A stretch of 64,000 nucleotides of DNA from Candidatus Kapaibacterium sp. Lineage in GTDB: Bacteria > Bacteroidota > Ignavibacteria > Kapaibacteriales > UBA2268. The stretch covers positions 134,408 to 198,407 of the forward strand of contig JAMLHE010000006.1 of NCBI GenBank assembly GCA_023957315.1, in the 5' to 3' direction. The notes beneath the pieces are model-generated. The model did no database searches. It was not told the origin of the DNA and worked only from the letters and a program-made list of their open reading frames with translations. Positions 1 through 9,265 of the stretch are shown here, in pieces (the stretch's first letter is position 1; the number at the start of each line of letters is the position of its first letter). The position numbers were made by a program, and so were the translations under genes.

Positions 1-65
1 ACGTCGTCTAATTCCTCAACGGTGTAATCAGTTCTCATTTTAAGTTCTAGTACTTTGTAACCCAT
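1..65 (-). CDS. N-terminal fragment of an unrecognised protein (runs off the left edge)
   Basis: An open minus-strand frame starts at an ATG at 63-65 (a second in-frame ATG is at 36-38) and is still open at base 1. About 21 residues are visible, beginning MGYKVLELKMRTDYTVEELD. An in-frame stop lies just upstream (87-89), so this is a true N-terminus and not the middle of a longer frame. A well-formed promoter on the same strand (139-170) supports a real gene. The fragment is too short to assign a family. It is divergent from the polysaccharide export gene. Confidence 0.45.
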   Translation of the reverse strand, partial: MGYKVLELKMRTDYTVEELDD

Positions 66-138
66 AACTCGAAGATTAATTTTTATTTAATGAATTCTAA
101 AATTTAAATTTACGAATATTTTTTAAGATATACAACCA

Positions 139-170
139 CAAAAGTAAAAGTTATAAATTTCTTATACAAA
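139..170 (-). promoter_or_regulatory. Bacteroidota-type promoter for the leftward partial gene
   Basis: On the minus strand the sequence reads TTTG (plus-strand CAAA at 167-170), a 20-nt spacer, then TACTTTTG (plus strand 139-146). This matches the -33 TTTG / -7 TAnnTTTG consensus of Bacteroidota housekeeping sigma factors. Transcription would start near 132, about 65 nt upstream of the first ATG of the partial gene. Confidence 0.5.
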
Positions 171-175
171 TAAAC

Positions 176-206
176 TTTGTCAGGTTCGTATTTTTTTCTA
201 TATTTG
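176..206 (+). promoter_or_regulatory. Bacteroidota-type promoter for the polysaccharide export operon
   Basis: TTTG at 176-179, a 19-nt spacer and TATATTTG at 199-206 form a near-ideal -33/-7 pair of the Bacteroidota type. The expected transcription start is about 20 nt before the ATG at 232. Its -33 box lies 5 nt from the -33 box of the oppositely directed promoter. Confidence 0.6.
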
Positions 207-231
207 CTTTTTTTTTAATGAAAAACTTAGA

Positions 232-1869
232 ATGACAATATTACGCTTAGTAATTTTCAGCTTATTGATTTCCACATCACTCTTTGCCCAAAAGATTGAA
301 AAAGGAAGGCTTTCAGGGGCAACAAAAAATTCCATAGATACTTTAGCTGCTCAAAATGTGCTGAACCTTTTGAAAGAGAGCAAGGGATTGCTTGAAAGAG
401 AAGTTGACCCCAATACATATTTAGTCGGTCCCGGAGATGAATTCTCAATATCAATCATTTCAAGCGAAATTTTTGAGGATAGGACCAAAATCACCCCCGA
501 AGGTAAGATAATAATCAAAGGCGCGGGAACTGTCGATGTCAGAAACAAAACCTTATTCGAAGTAAGGGAAATTGTAAAGAAGCAAATTCAAAAATATATT
601 CGCACCGACAATATTGATGTTGCATTGACTGAATTACGCGAATTCAAAGTTATAGTAAGTGGTACTGTACCCAAGCCTGTTTCGGTTCCGGCAACTGCTG
701 CAGACCGAGTATCCGAGATAATTGATAAAGCATCAGGCTTGCAATTTGAGTCGTCAGAACGCTTGATAAAATTGCATCGCTATGATACTGATGAAATCAT
801 CAATGTTGACTTGATGAAATTTTTCATGTATGGCGATCAAGCATCAAACCCAACTGTTTTAGGTGGCGATTTGATTCGGGTTCCGCCAATCAATAAAAGT
901 GACATGATTGAAATTCACGGTGAAGTTTCAGCTCCCGGACAGTTCGAATATGTCGAAGGTGATTCACTTTCTACCTTAATCAAATTCGGGCAAGGATTCA
1001 ATAACTCATCACTCCTTGATTCGGTAGAATTTGTTAGAATAGGGACAGATGATGAATTAATAAAAAAAATCATTGACCTTAGTTCTTGGAATGACATCTT
1101 ATTTAGCTCAAGCCAACTTGAAGGTGATTTCCCGCTTTTACCCGGTGATAGAGTGTATGTACGAAAAAAACACGGATGGAAAGAACGTGATTATGTTGTT
1201 GTGGGTGGTGAAGTCAAATATCCCGGCAAATATGCCATAAATACAGACGTTGACAAAGTTCGCGATGTAATTATTCGTGCAGGTGGATTTACTCGTGACG
1301 CTTCTATCGAAAATACTGAGTTCATCCGCCAAAGAGACCTTGAAATAATTGACACTGAATTGGAACGCTTGAGAACCCTTGTACCCTCGGAAATGTCTAA
1401 ATCAGAGTTGAGATATTTCCAAGCAAAAATCAATGAAAAAAAAGGTGTTATTTCAGTCAATTTTGCAGCAGTTTTAGAGGATGAAAATTCACCTGAAAAT
1501 GTATTGGTCGTTTCACGTGATTCGATTGTTGTACCCGAAAAAAATGAATTTATAAATGTCCAGGGTAGAGTAAATAACCCGGGTAAAGTTAAGTACAATC
1601 CTAGTTATACATACCTTGACTATATAATGTTAGCAGGTGGTTATGGTTATCGTGCAGACATTGATGAGACTTTGGTCAACAAACCCAAGGGCGGGCAATT
1701 CTTAGCTGACGAAGTAAAACTATATAGAATTGAACCGGGTGATGTAATCCTCGTTCCGACAGAAATTGAAACAACATTTATGGAAGTTTTCACAACAACT
1801 TTAACAATCGTGACTCAACTTGTAACTATTGCCGGTGTCGTCATCGCTATAACCAATATCAATAAATAA
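232..1869 (+). CDS. Polysaccharide export outer-membrane protein with SLBB domains (Wza/EpsA-like)
   Basis: The protein has 545 residues and begins with a Sec signal peptide (cleavage near LFAQ, residue 20). A poly-export domain at about 62-135 contains the typical YLVGPGDEFSISI start. It is followed by several SLBB beta-grasp domains, seen as repeated [V]xGxVxxPG motifs near residues 143, 230, 325 and 443, each followed by an [AG]GG-type helix. The C-terminus carries a hydrophobic stretch (about 520-540). Family members form the outer-membrane or periplasmic channel for capsule or exopolysaccharide. The next gene, a Wzz-like co-polymerase, starts at the base after the stop codon, so the two are almost certainly co-translated. 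No glycosyltransferases adjoin directly; a set lies at 45.9-49.4 kb. Confidence 0.88.
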   Translation: MTILRLVIFSLLISTSLFAQKIEKGRLSGATKNSIDTLAAQNVLNLLKESKGLLEREVDPNTYLVGPGDEFSISIISSEIFEDRTKITPEGKIIIKGAGTVDVRNKTLFEVREIVKKQIQKYIRTDNIDVALTELREFKVIVSGTVPKPVSVPATAADRVSEIIDKASGLQFESSERLIKLHRYDTDEIINVDLMKFFMYGDQASNPTVLGGDLIRVPPINKSDMIEIHGEVSAPGQFEYVEGDSLSTLIKFGQGFNNSSLLDSVEFVRIGTDDELIKKIIDLSSWNDILFSSSQLEGDFPLLPGDRVYVRKKHGWKERDYVVVGGEVKYPGKYAINTDVDKVRDVIIRAGGFTRDASIENTEFIRQRDLEIIDTELERLRTLVPSEMSKSELRYFQAKINEKKGVISVNFAAVLEDENSPENVLVVSRDSIVVPEKNEFINVQGRVNNPGKVKYNPSYTYLDYIMLAGGYGYRADIDETLVNKPKGGQFLADEVKLYRIEPGDVILVPTEIETTFMEVFTTTLTIVTQLVTIAGVVIAITNINK

Positions 1870-3057
1870 ATGAAATTATTACCCGAAAAAGAAGAAATGT
1901 CATTTTTTGCAATTTTTAAATTGCTAAAGTTCAACTTTATTAAGTTGCTCACTTGGGTTATTGGAATTACTATTATTGTAATCATTTATTCATTTATTAT
2001 GCCCAATACTTACACTGCACATTCGAGTGTGCTTCCACCTTCCAAGGAAGGTCAATCCGGAGGATTGTCAAGTTTTATTCAGAGCTTCGCAGGTGGTCTC
2101 AGCATCCCCGGAGTTTCCCAATCAGACCAATCTAAACTATTTGGCGAAATATTATATAGTCGTACCGTTGTTGATTACATTATCGAAAAGTTGTCACTTA
2201 GAGAATTACCAAAATTTAAGGATATGCAACGAGAAGATTTGCAAAATTTTGTTTCTCGTTCCATTGAAGTAGAAGTTGACAAAACCGGACTAATATATGT
2301 AGGTGCTAAATATGAAACCGGGTATTTTCCAAGCCAAGAAGACAAGAAAAAAGCAGCGGAAATGTCATCAGGAATGGTGAATTATGCTGTTGAAGGCTTA
2401 GACCACGTCATCAAGAATCGTACTATGACGAATGCACGCAAATCCAGAAAATACATTCAATCTGAATTAATTGGTTACAAGTCTAAATTGGATTCGATTG
2501 CTACTTTGATTGAAAAGTTTCAGATTGAAAACAAAGTTATTGCGATTGATGAACAAACTCAAGCCATCGTAACCCAAGCTGTCGAAGTCGGCGCCCTGAT
2601 TGTTCAAGCCGAGCTTGAATTAAACTTAGCAAGATTACAATATAACACGGCTTCTCCACAAGTTTCTTTCCATGAAAATCAATTGAAATTGCTAAAAGAA
2701 CAATATTCTAAGATACAATATGGGGGATTGACGCCGACTGACGCTTTTTCAATATCGCTTGATAAAGTACCGACTTTGATTAAAGAATATACTGAATTGT
2801 TCCGCGAAAGAAAAATCATGGAGCAAGTTATTGTATATTTGGAAACTCAGAAACACCAAGAAGCAATACAAGAAAACAGAGATGTCCCTGTAGTTGAAGT
2901 GTTAGATTTTGCTTTACCGGCTGAAAAGAAAACTTCACCTCAACGTTCGTTGATGGTTGTACTGTCACTATTCTTATCCGGCTTGTTTGTTTCAATTTCT
3001 TTAGTTATTTCTGCCTACCGCAAAGGTAATCTGTATTTGATTAGTAACCAGGACTAA
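1870..3057 (+). CDS. Wzz/chain-length-determinant family protein
   Basis: The protein has 395 residues with the polysaccharide co-polymerase architecture: a short cytoplasmic N-terminus, a transmembrane helix at about 27-47, a long periplasmic region with helical/coiled-coil character (about 180-340), and a second transmembrane helix at about 362-384 preceded by the proline-rich motif (LPAEKKTSPQRS). Family members regulate the chain length or export of surface polysaccharide from the inner membrane. The ATG directly abuts the stop of the SLBB gene. No Walker motif follows, so the cytoplasmic kinase domain of the Wzc type is absent. The stop codon lies in a hairpin shared with the convergent downstream gene. 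Confidence 0.85.
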   Translation: MKLLPEKEEMSFFAIFKLLKFNFIKLLTWVIGITIIVIIYSFIMPNTYTAHSSVLPPSKEGQSGGLSSFIQSFAGGLSIPGVSQSDQSKLFGEILYSRTVVDYIIEKLSLRELPKFKDMQREDLQNFVSRSIEVEVDKTGLIYVGAKYETGYFPSQEDKKKAAEMSSGMVNYAVEGLDHVIKNRTMTNARKSRKYIQSELIGYKSKLDSIATLIEKFQIENKVIAIDEQTQAIVTQAVEVGALIVQAELELNLARLQYNTASPQVSFHENQLKLLKEQYSKIQYGGLTPTDAFSISLDKVPTLIKEYTELFRERKIMEQVIVYLETQKHQEAIQENRDVPVVEVLDFALPAEKKTSPQRSLMVVLSLFLSGLFVSISLVISAYRKGNLYLISNQD

Positions 3058-3060
3058 TCA
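3038..3060. terminator. Hairpin spanning two convergent stop codons
   Basis: TGATTAGT (3038-3045) and ACTAATCA (3053-3060) form an 8-bp stem with a 7-nt loop. The right arm contains the plus-strand stop TAA (3055-3057) and the minus-strand stop (3058-3060). There is no strong T-tract, so termination is plausible but weakly supported. Confidence 0.3.
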
Positions 3061-3654
3061 ACCTAATATTTTGTTTCGCTCTTTTTTCAATTCTGTAATT
3101 AGATATTTGATAGCCTTATTGTCACTATTTTTTGACTGAGCAATTAGTGTTTGAGTTATATTTAGGATGTAGTTTACGGGACTAAAGTTCGGTGTAATTT
3201 CCAAACAACGGAAATTATCCAAATGCTCGCTCAACCATAATATAAGATAATCATCAACAGGAATGCGAACAACTTCATTGTCACCAAAAGAGAATGGTTT
3301 GCTCTTGATGTATTTCAAATCATGTTGTAGAATTTCCATCAAATAAGCTATGTAAGGACCAAAATTATATATAATGATTTCAGGCGTAATGTCTTCAATT
3401 TTTTGATATACATCATGCAACAAAGCCGATATCAGCATCTCGGGGTCATAAATGTTTAGCTCGTTTATCAATATCTTACATACTCTTGTGACATGGAAAA
3501 AATACATCGAACCATCTAAAGTTTTTTTGTCTCCATAAGCCCAATCAGCCATATCATAGGCACTGATGATTCTGTTCAATTCCAGAGGGTCAATCTTGTA
3601 CTGTAAGATATGTTCTAACTCTTCTTTTGTTAAAAATGTATGACTATACATCAT
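3058..3654 (-). CDS. Stand-alone RelA/SpoT-type HD domain protein (MESH1-like candidate)
   Basis: The 198-residue protein consists of one HD domain. It resembles the hydrolase domain of RelA/SpoT enzymes: A-x-W-A-Y-G-D near residue 37, a metal-site His in FFHVTRV, the HD pair in SALLHDV, an EDIT motif after it, and LSEHLDNFR where RSH enzymes have LADRLHNMR. No (p)ppGpp synthetase or regulatory domain follows, so its size is close to that of single-domain alarmone hydrolases (MESH1/SAH). The usual Asp of the last motif appears to be Glu, which may alter metal binding. The start (MM) directly abuts the stop of recN and belongs to the same leftward operon. HD-fold assignment is fairly secure; (p)ppGpp hydrolysis is inference. 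Confidence 0.65.
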   Translation of the reverse strand: MMYSHTFLTKEELEHILQYKIDPLELNRIISAYDMADWAYGDKKTLDGSMYFFHVTRVCKILINELNIYDPEMLISALLHDVYQKIEDITPEIIIYNFGPYIAYLMEILQHDLKYIKSKPFSFGDNEVVRIPVDDYLILWLSEHLDNFRCLEITPNFSPVNYILNITQTLIAQSKNSDNKAIKYLITELKKERNKILG

Positions 3655-5367
3655 CTACACCGATTTATTTATCAAAATTTTTGCACTTTCAATAGCTGCA
3701 TCTGTTAATTCTTCACCGCTCAACATTTTCGCAATTTCATGAATTTTTTCTTCATACGAAAGCAATTTTGTTTCAACAAAAGTTCGCTTATCATTTTCCT
3801 GTTTGCGAACTAAGACCATGTTGTCGCCCATAGCTGCGATTTGTGGCAAATGTGTAATAGCTAAAATTTGGTGATAGGTAGCAAGCTCTTTCATTACAAA
3901 TCCCACTTTTTGAGCTATTCGTCCACTGATTCCTGTATCAATTTCATCAAAAACCATGATCGGAATCATATCCTTTCCGGCTAAAATACTCTTTAGTGCG
4001 AGCATTATTCTCGACACTTCGCCACCTGATGCCACATCTGCCAATGGAGTGGCTTTCTCGCCTTTGTTTGTCGAAATATGAAATTCTAATTCATCGTAGC
4101 CATTATCGAAAATTTTGTAGCTTTTTTTATTCAATTCAATTGAGAGCAAGTCTTCGTTTGGTGATTCTCTATGCGTGATAACAACTTGAAATTCTGCATT
4201 TGGAATTCCCATTTGATTTAGCTTGTCTTCAAGTTGGGTAGCGAAAGTCTTAGCTTCAGTTTTTCTGAGCATGCTAATTTGTTTGCCAATTTGAGCTAAA
4301 TCCTCTCTCAATGAATTGATTTGCATCAGCAAATCTTTGCTTAGAAAGTCAAAGTTCTCGGATTCAGTGAGTTCAGCCAAAATCTTATCTCGAAGTTCTA
4401 ATACTTCTGCCAAAGTGCCATACTTTCGCATTAAGGTTTTTATATTGTATAAACGTGTTCTGATTTGTTCAATTTTATCAGGGTTATAATCTATTTTTTC
4501 AATATAATCCATCAAAAAAGCAGAGCTTTCTTTGGAAATGATTTCTGCTGAATTTATCTCATCTGCATATTGTTCAAATGCCGTATCAAACTTTGCCAAG
4601 TTTTGCATTGTCTTATTCACACGAGACAAAATTGATTGAACACCGGTTTCTGATTCGAACAAAAGATTATAGCTTTCATTGCATTGAATGATGATGTGTT
4701 CGGCATTTTCCAACACGACGAGTTCGGTTTCGAGTTTGCTGTCTTCATCAGCTTGTGGGTCAACTTGCTGAATTTCATCTAATTTATATAAAAGATTATC
4801 CCTTTGTGACTTCAAATCATGTTCTTTTTTTGTCAATGATTTGTATTCGTCAATCTTCTTACTCAGTTGATTTTTCAATTCAGCAAACTGAACGATTAAG
4901 TCATCTTTCTTGTTGATTGTATCAAAAATATGAATATGATTTTCGGATTTAAGCAATGATTGATGGTCGTGTTGACCGTGAAAGTCAATTAGTAATTCGC
5001 CGATAGTTTTGAGTAAGTTGAGTGTAGTTGGAGTGTCGTTTACAAAATTTCTACTCGAACCCTTTGCCGAAATTTCCCGACGAAGTATCAAAGTGTCTTC
5101 GATTAGGTAGTCAATGTCGTTGCTTTCCAACAAAGCTGCAATTCCGTCTTTTCCGCCGATTTCAATTTCCGCTTCAATGATTGCTTTATTTTCGCCTGTC
5201 CGAACATAATCAGACGAAGCCCTATCTCCGAATAACAAAATGAGCGAATCTACAATCATAGATTTGCCCGAACCCGTTTCGCCAATAATAACATTCAACC
5301 CCGAATCGAAATTCACTTCGAGGTCATCTATCAAGGCAAAATTACGGATTCGTAAATGTTTTATCAT
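3655..5367 (-). CDS. recN: DNA repair protein RecN
   Basis: The 570-residue length is typical of RecN, an SMC-like ATPase acting at double-strand breaks. Visible motifs are Walker A GETGSGKS (29-36), a Q-loop region with GQHDHQSLL, a central coiled coil (about 160-360), the ABC signature ASGGEVSRIMLALK, Walker B PIMVFDEIDTGISG, and the switch His in ITHLPQIAA. The N-terminus MIKHLRIRNFALID is the family's standard start. It is the third gene of the comB-ftsK-recN-HD run, 22 nt after ftsK. Confidence 0.96.
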   Translation of the reverse strand: MIKHLRIRNFALIDDLEVNFDSGLNVIIGETGSGKSMIVDSLILLFGDRASSDYVRTGENKAIIEAEIEIGGKDGIAALLESNDIDYLIEDTLILRREISAKGSSRNFVNDTPTTLNLLKTIGELLIDFHGQHDHQSLLKSENHIHIFDTINKKDDLIVQFAELKNQLSKKIDEYKSLTKKEHDLKSQRDNLLYKLDEIQQVDPQADEDSKLETELVVLENAEHIIIQCNESYNLLFESETGVQSILSRVNKTMQNLAKFDTAFEQYADEINSAEIISKESSAFLMDYIEKIDYNPDKIEQIRTRLYNIKTLMRKYGTLAEVLELRDKILAELTESENFDFLSKDLLMQINSLREDLAQIGKQISMLRKTEAKTFATQLEDKLNQMGIPNAEFQVVITHRESPNEDLLSIELNKKSYKIFDNGYDELEFHISTNKGEKATPLADVASGGEVSRIMLALKSILAGKDMIPIMVFDEIDTGISGRIAQKVGFVMKELATYHQILAITHLPQIAAMGDNMVLVRKQENDKRTFVETKLLSYEEKIHEIAKMLSGEELTDAAIESAKILINKSV

Positions 5368-5389
5368 AGTTAATTAAAATCAATAAGGG

Positions 5390-8302
5390 TTATAAAATTG
5401 CTTCCAAATCACTTTCAGATTCCATCAATACTATTCTTGCCTTGCTTCCGTCAAATGGACCGACCACGCCGGCAGATTCGAGTTCATCTACAATTCTTCC
5501 TGCACGTGCATAGCCTACTTTTAAGCGTCGCTGAATCAGTGAAACCGAACCCTGTTGGTGGCGGACGATTAACCGTGCAGCTTCTTCAAATAATGGGTCT
5601 CTGTCGCTCGGGTCAATCATTTTTTTGTCGCTTTTTTCGATAATACTTGGCAACATATACGGCGAAGAATAACCTTTTTGATGAGTGATGAATTCACAAA
5701 TATTTTCTACTTCATCTGTTGTAATGAATGAATTTTGCACTCTTATGGGTTGCGATTTTCCGGGTTGTAAGCATAACATATCACCCATACCGAGCAATTT
5801 CTCGGCTCCTTGCATATCAAGAATCGTCCGTGAGTCAATTTTACTTGCAACCAAATAAGCAATCCGAGCAGGGAAGTTCGCCTTGATAAGCCCGGTGATG
5901 ACATCAACCGAAGGTCTTTGAGTTGCCAGAACGAGGTGAATACCGACTGCACGTGCCATCTGAGCCAATCTGGTTATAGGCTCTTCGATTTCTTTGGATG
6001 CAGTTAGCATCAAATCCGCCAATTCATCAATGATTACCACAATGTACGGCATCTTTCGGTGTTTGACTTCTTTTGTGCTTTTGATTTTCTGAGATAGAAT
6101 TTTTTCGTTGTAGTCAATTATATTCTTTTGCCCTACTGATGCTAAAATATCGTATCTGATTTCCATTTCAAGAACTGTCGATTTTAGTACGCTCACGGCA
6201 TCATCAGGCTTTGTAATGATAATATCCTGAATGTCGGGTGACATGGCTATGTAATGCTTCTTGAGCATGGAATATTGCTGCAATTCTACCTTCTTAGGGT
6301 CTATGATTACAAATTTTAACTCAGATGGATGTCTTTTGTAAAGTAGAGAACTGATAATTGTATTAATCCCAACTGATTTACCTGAACCTGTTGAACCTGC
6401 AATAAGAAGGTGAGGCATTTTCGCCAAATCCACAATGAAAACTTCCCCGGAGATATTTTTCCCAAGGCATAATGGCAATGATGCAGTGCTTTGAGCAAAT
6501 TTTGAACTTCTAATTGTATCGCAAAAAGTCACCATAGAAGGGTTAGAGTTTGGAATTTCGACTCCAACTGTACCCTTGCCCGGAATTGGGGCGATTATTC
6601 TTATACCTTTGGCTTTGAGAGCCATTGCAAGGTCATCGGCATAGCTTTCGATTTTGCTGATTTTAATTCCCGGTGCAGGAACAAACTCGTATTGAGTCAC
6701 TACGGGTCCCGGTGTAACAGTCAAATTTTCAATGTAAATTTTGAATGTTTCCAGCTTTTCTTGTAAAATTTGAGCATTCACTCTAAGCTCGTCTTCGGAA
6801 ACATTTGAAACAATGACTTCGTTGTTCAGCAAATCTATTCCGGGAGTAATGAAATTAATTTCTTCATCGTGAATTGCAGTGCTAATTAATTCACCTTCGT
6901 CCAAATCATCATCGAAATCATTGATTGAAATATTCACTTTGCGTTGAGTTTCAGGCTGAATGTAAGTCGAGGGTGTCGGAACAGGCTTAGGTCTTTCCTC
7001 TATCACCTTTTCTTCTTTTACATTCTCATTTTCAACGATGTTATCATTTTCACTTTCATCTTCGTCAAAATATTTTGTTCGGTTAGTGTCTTCGTTTGCT
7101 TCTTCAACATCTTCCGCAGTGATTTCATTTTCTGAGTAATCATCATTGCTATCAATTTCATCGTTTTCTTCGATTCCTGTAAAAACCGGCTCTTCAAAAT
7201 TATCTAAAGAGGGTTTGAATTGTTCCTCTAATACTATTGGTTTTTCATCAGTATTAACTTTCGGTTGATTCTTTTCAACTATAGCTTTTACATTTTCAAT
7301 TGGCTCCGGTGTTGGAGCAACAGGGCGATTTGACCTTTCAATATCCATCACACGCGGAGGAGGCTGAGTCACTTTATCAGCAAAACCTAATTTTTTGAAA
7401 GGATTTGGCGATTCGACGGGATTTGAATCTATTTCCGGTTTCGGAGTGTTTATCTTGAGTATCGGCTCACGTTTTATGACGGTTTGGCTATCGAAATCAT
7501 CCATTTCGGGGATACCAATTTCTTCAATTTCAGTTTCGCTTTTGTTTGCATTCGGTTCCTCATTTTCATGTTTTTTGCCGAATTCTTGAGTTTTCATGAA
7601 ATCTTTCACCTTGTCTGTACTTTCGTAAGACTTCTCATTCACAATTTTTAGCAAACGCAAAGTGTAATCCCAAATGCCAATTCCAAAGCGTTTTAAAACT
7701 TCGAAGAAATTTGTGAAATATTTATTGAAATCGAATTCTGTCCCATAGTAAAAAGCAATGAGCATTACAAGGGAGAAGAAAACAGTTGAGCCGATTGCAC
7801 CTGCGAATCCAACCACGACAGAAGCAAGATATTTGCCAATATTGCCGCTCCATTCCTTGGGAATTCCTTCAAATACTGAAAAATTTTGCAAGGAACCGAT
7901 TACAGATGCAAAACCGATTGAAGCTATAAAAAATAAAATCGTGAATCGAATCAACTTCTTTTGTATTTCGCCGCCCGTAAACAATCTTTCCGACCATACT
8001 ATAATCAAAATCGGGAGAAAGATGATAATATATCCCAAAGTGCTATTATAAAGGAAGTCGGACAAGAAGGCTCCCGTTAGCCCAAGCCAATTTTGAGTTG
8101 TTGAAGCTTTCGCGGCAATAATCTCATCGTTACCAAATAGTTTGAACAAATCTCCAAATTTGATATTGATGTTAGATTCGTCTTCGGCAGTGTAAGATAT
8201 GAGAGCCAGCATTAGCAACAATGAAAATATTGCTATCAAAACTGCCATCAACTTAAAATGCTTATCATATTTTCGTTTTATCTTTCCCAATTTATCTTTC
8301 AA
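5390..8302 (-). CDS. ftsK: DNA translocase FtsK/SpoIIIE
   Basis: The protein has 970 residues. Four N-terminal transmembrane helices (about 18-40, 75-100, 115-140 and 160-190) anchor it at the division septum. A long acidic, Pro-containing linker (about 230-480) follows, then the alpha/beta motor with Walker A GSTGSGKS (about 634-641), Walker B-type VVIIDELADLM and the LATQRPS motif. The C-terminal gamma winged-helix domain (SLIQRRLKVGYARAGRIVDE) recognises oriented KOPS-like sites. FtsK pumps chromosome termini apart and activates XerCD recombination. The start is a TTG at 8300-8302 without an obvious ribosome-binding site; an internal Met at about residue 19 is an alternative. Confidence 0.96.
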   Translation of the reverse strand: MKDKLGKIKRKYDKHFKLMAVLIAIFSLLLMLALISYTAEDESNINIKFGDLFKLFGNDEIIAAKASTTQNWLGLTGAFLSDFLYNSTLGYIIIFLPILIIVWSERLFTGGEIQKKLIRFTILFFIASIGFASVIGSLQNFSVFEGIPKEWSGNIGKYLASVVVGFAGAIGSTVFFSLVMLIAFYYGTEFDFNKYFTNFFEVLKRFGIGIWDYTLRLLKIVNEKSYESTDKVKDFMKTQEFGKKHENEEPNANKSETEIEEIGIPEMDDFDSQTVIKREPILKINTPKPEIDSNPVESPNPFKKLGFADKVTQPPPRVMDIERSNRPVAPTPEPIENVKAIVEKNQPKVNTDEKPIVLEEQFKPSLDNFEEPVFTGIEENDEIDSNDDYSENEITAEDVEEANEDTNRTKYFDEDESENDNIVENENVKEEKVIEERPKPVPTPSTYIQPETQRKVNISINDFDDDLDEGELISTAIHDEEINFITPGIDLLNNEVIVSNVSEDELRVNAQILQEKLETFKIYIENLTVTPGPVVTQYEFVPAPGIKISKIESYADDLAMALKAKGIRIIAPIPGKGTVGVEIPNSNPSMVTFCDTIRSSKFAQSTASLPLCLGKNISGEVFIVDLAKMPHLLIAGSTGSGKSVGINTIISSLLYKRHPSELKFVIIDPKKVELQQYSMLKKHYIAMSPDIQDIIITKPDDAVSVLKSTVLEMEIRYDILASVGQKNIIDYNEKILSQKIKSTKEVKHRKMPYIVVIIDELADLMLTASKEIEEPITRLAQMARAVGIHLVLATQRPSVDVITGLIKANFPARIAYLVASKIDSRTILDMQGAEKLLGMGDMLCLQPGKSQPIRVQNSFITTDEVENICEFITHQKGYSSPYMLPSIIEKSDKKMIDPSDRDPLFEEAARLIVRHQQGSVSLIQRRLKVGYARAGRIVDELESAGVVGPFDGSKARIVLMESESDLEAIL

Positions 8303-8321
8303 TTATAATTCAACAAAATTT

Positions 8322-9071
8322 TTAAATATCCAATGCTCTTATTGTGTTCGAGCCCACAATCGGAATCACAGGTAGTGTGTCTAACGTCAGGCAAAAATCA
8401 ATATCTTTCTCAAATCCATTAGCTGCCAAAATTTTTGCATGGTCACTTTTCATCAGAAAATTTTTCATATCACTTGCATTATATGAATATAGATTCCGAG
8501 CTGCATCTGCTGTATCGGTTATAGTGCAATCAGTATAATCGCGAGAAATTTCATGAATGATTACTCCTGCACATAATACGTCTTCGTAGCTCAGACGCCC
8601 GTTGGTGCCTGCACATAGAAAAATCAACTTCGCATCATTGGAAACATATTCGCTCAACAAATTCCTGATATAGTCAGTAATGACTGCATTATTCGAAAAA
8701 GCAGCTACAACTTTATGTTTAGCATTTTTCGCTTTCTGAAAAGTCTTCGTGCCATTCGTGGTAGATAGTATCACACTTCGCCCTTTCACTTTTTCAGGTA
8801 CATATTCAAACGGCGAGTTGCCTGCATCAAAGCCCTGAGGCATAAGTCCATTCCTTTCGCCACCCAAAAATCGAGCTTCACGGCTCAAACTATTATAAAT
8901 TCTAACAGCTTTATCTAGCGAGTCACTCGGAATGACTTCCTTGGCGCCTGCGTTCAATGCAGCACAAACCGTAGTACTTGCTCGTAGCACATCAATCATC
9001 ACAACGACCGAATCCTCAAACTGGTTCTCAGTTTCAGGGAAATATGGGGTCAAAAAAGCATCTATTATCAT
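8322..9071 (-). CDS. comB: 2-phosphosulfolactate phosphatase family protein (ComB-like)
   Basis: The 249 residues match the ComB family: DVLRASTT near residue 28, GGERNG near 70, a DAGNSP motif, STTNGT, and a Cys-containing LCAGTNG segment. In methanogens ComB dephosphorylates 2-phosphosulfolactate for coenzyme M. In FCB bacteria the family is widespread without coenzyme M synthesis, so the physiological substrate here is uncertain; sulfolactate or a related sulfonate is possible. The ATG lies 19 nt upstream of the ftsK start region and it is the first gene of the leftward operon. A candidate promoter is at 9102-9135. Confidence 0.85.
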   Translation of the reverse strand: MIIDAFLTPYFPETENQFEDSVVVMIDVLRASTTVCAALNAGAKEVIPSDSLDKAVRIYNSLSREARFLGGERNGLMPQGFDAGNSPFEYVPEKVKGRSVILSTTNGTKTFQKAKNAKHKVVAAFSNNAVITDYIRNLLSEYVSNDAKLIFLCAGTNGRLSYEDVLCAGVIIHEISRDYTDCTITDTADAARNLYSYNASDMKNFLMKSDHAKILAANGFEKDIDFCLTLDTLPVIPIVGSNTIRALDI

Positions 9072-9101
9072 TATTATACTAATGCTGATTATACAAACTC
9101 A

Positions 9102-9135
9102 CAAAGATAAAGGGTTTTTTGCTTATAAATGCAAA
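9102..9135 (-). promoter_or_regulatory. Candidate promoter of the comB-ftsK-recN-HD operon
   Basis: The minus strand carries TATCTTTG (plus 9102-9109), matching the TAnnTTTG -7 box, and TTTG 22 nt upstream (plus CAAA 9132-9135). The spacer is slightly longer than the usual 19-21 nt. The predicted start lies about 25 nt before the comB ATG. Confidence 0.4.
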
Positions 9136-9229
9136 TTTTGCTGCTTTTAAATTTAAACATTTTTTCGTAAATTGGAAAATCATTTTTGAAAATTTCACAA
9201 CTAATCAATGTAAGTCTGAAAAAAATCAC

Positions 9230-9237
9230 TATTTTTG
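9230..9237 (+). promoter_or_regulatory. Possible -7 box upstream of kdsA
   Basis: TATTTTTG matches TAnnTTTG and lies about 28 nt before the kdsA start. No TTTG or TTG box is found 19-21 nt upstream, so only half of the promoter is supported. Confidence 0.28.
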
Positions 9238-9265
9238 GTACTAATAATTCATAAAGGAAGCACAA

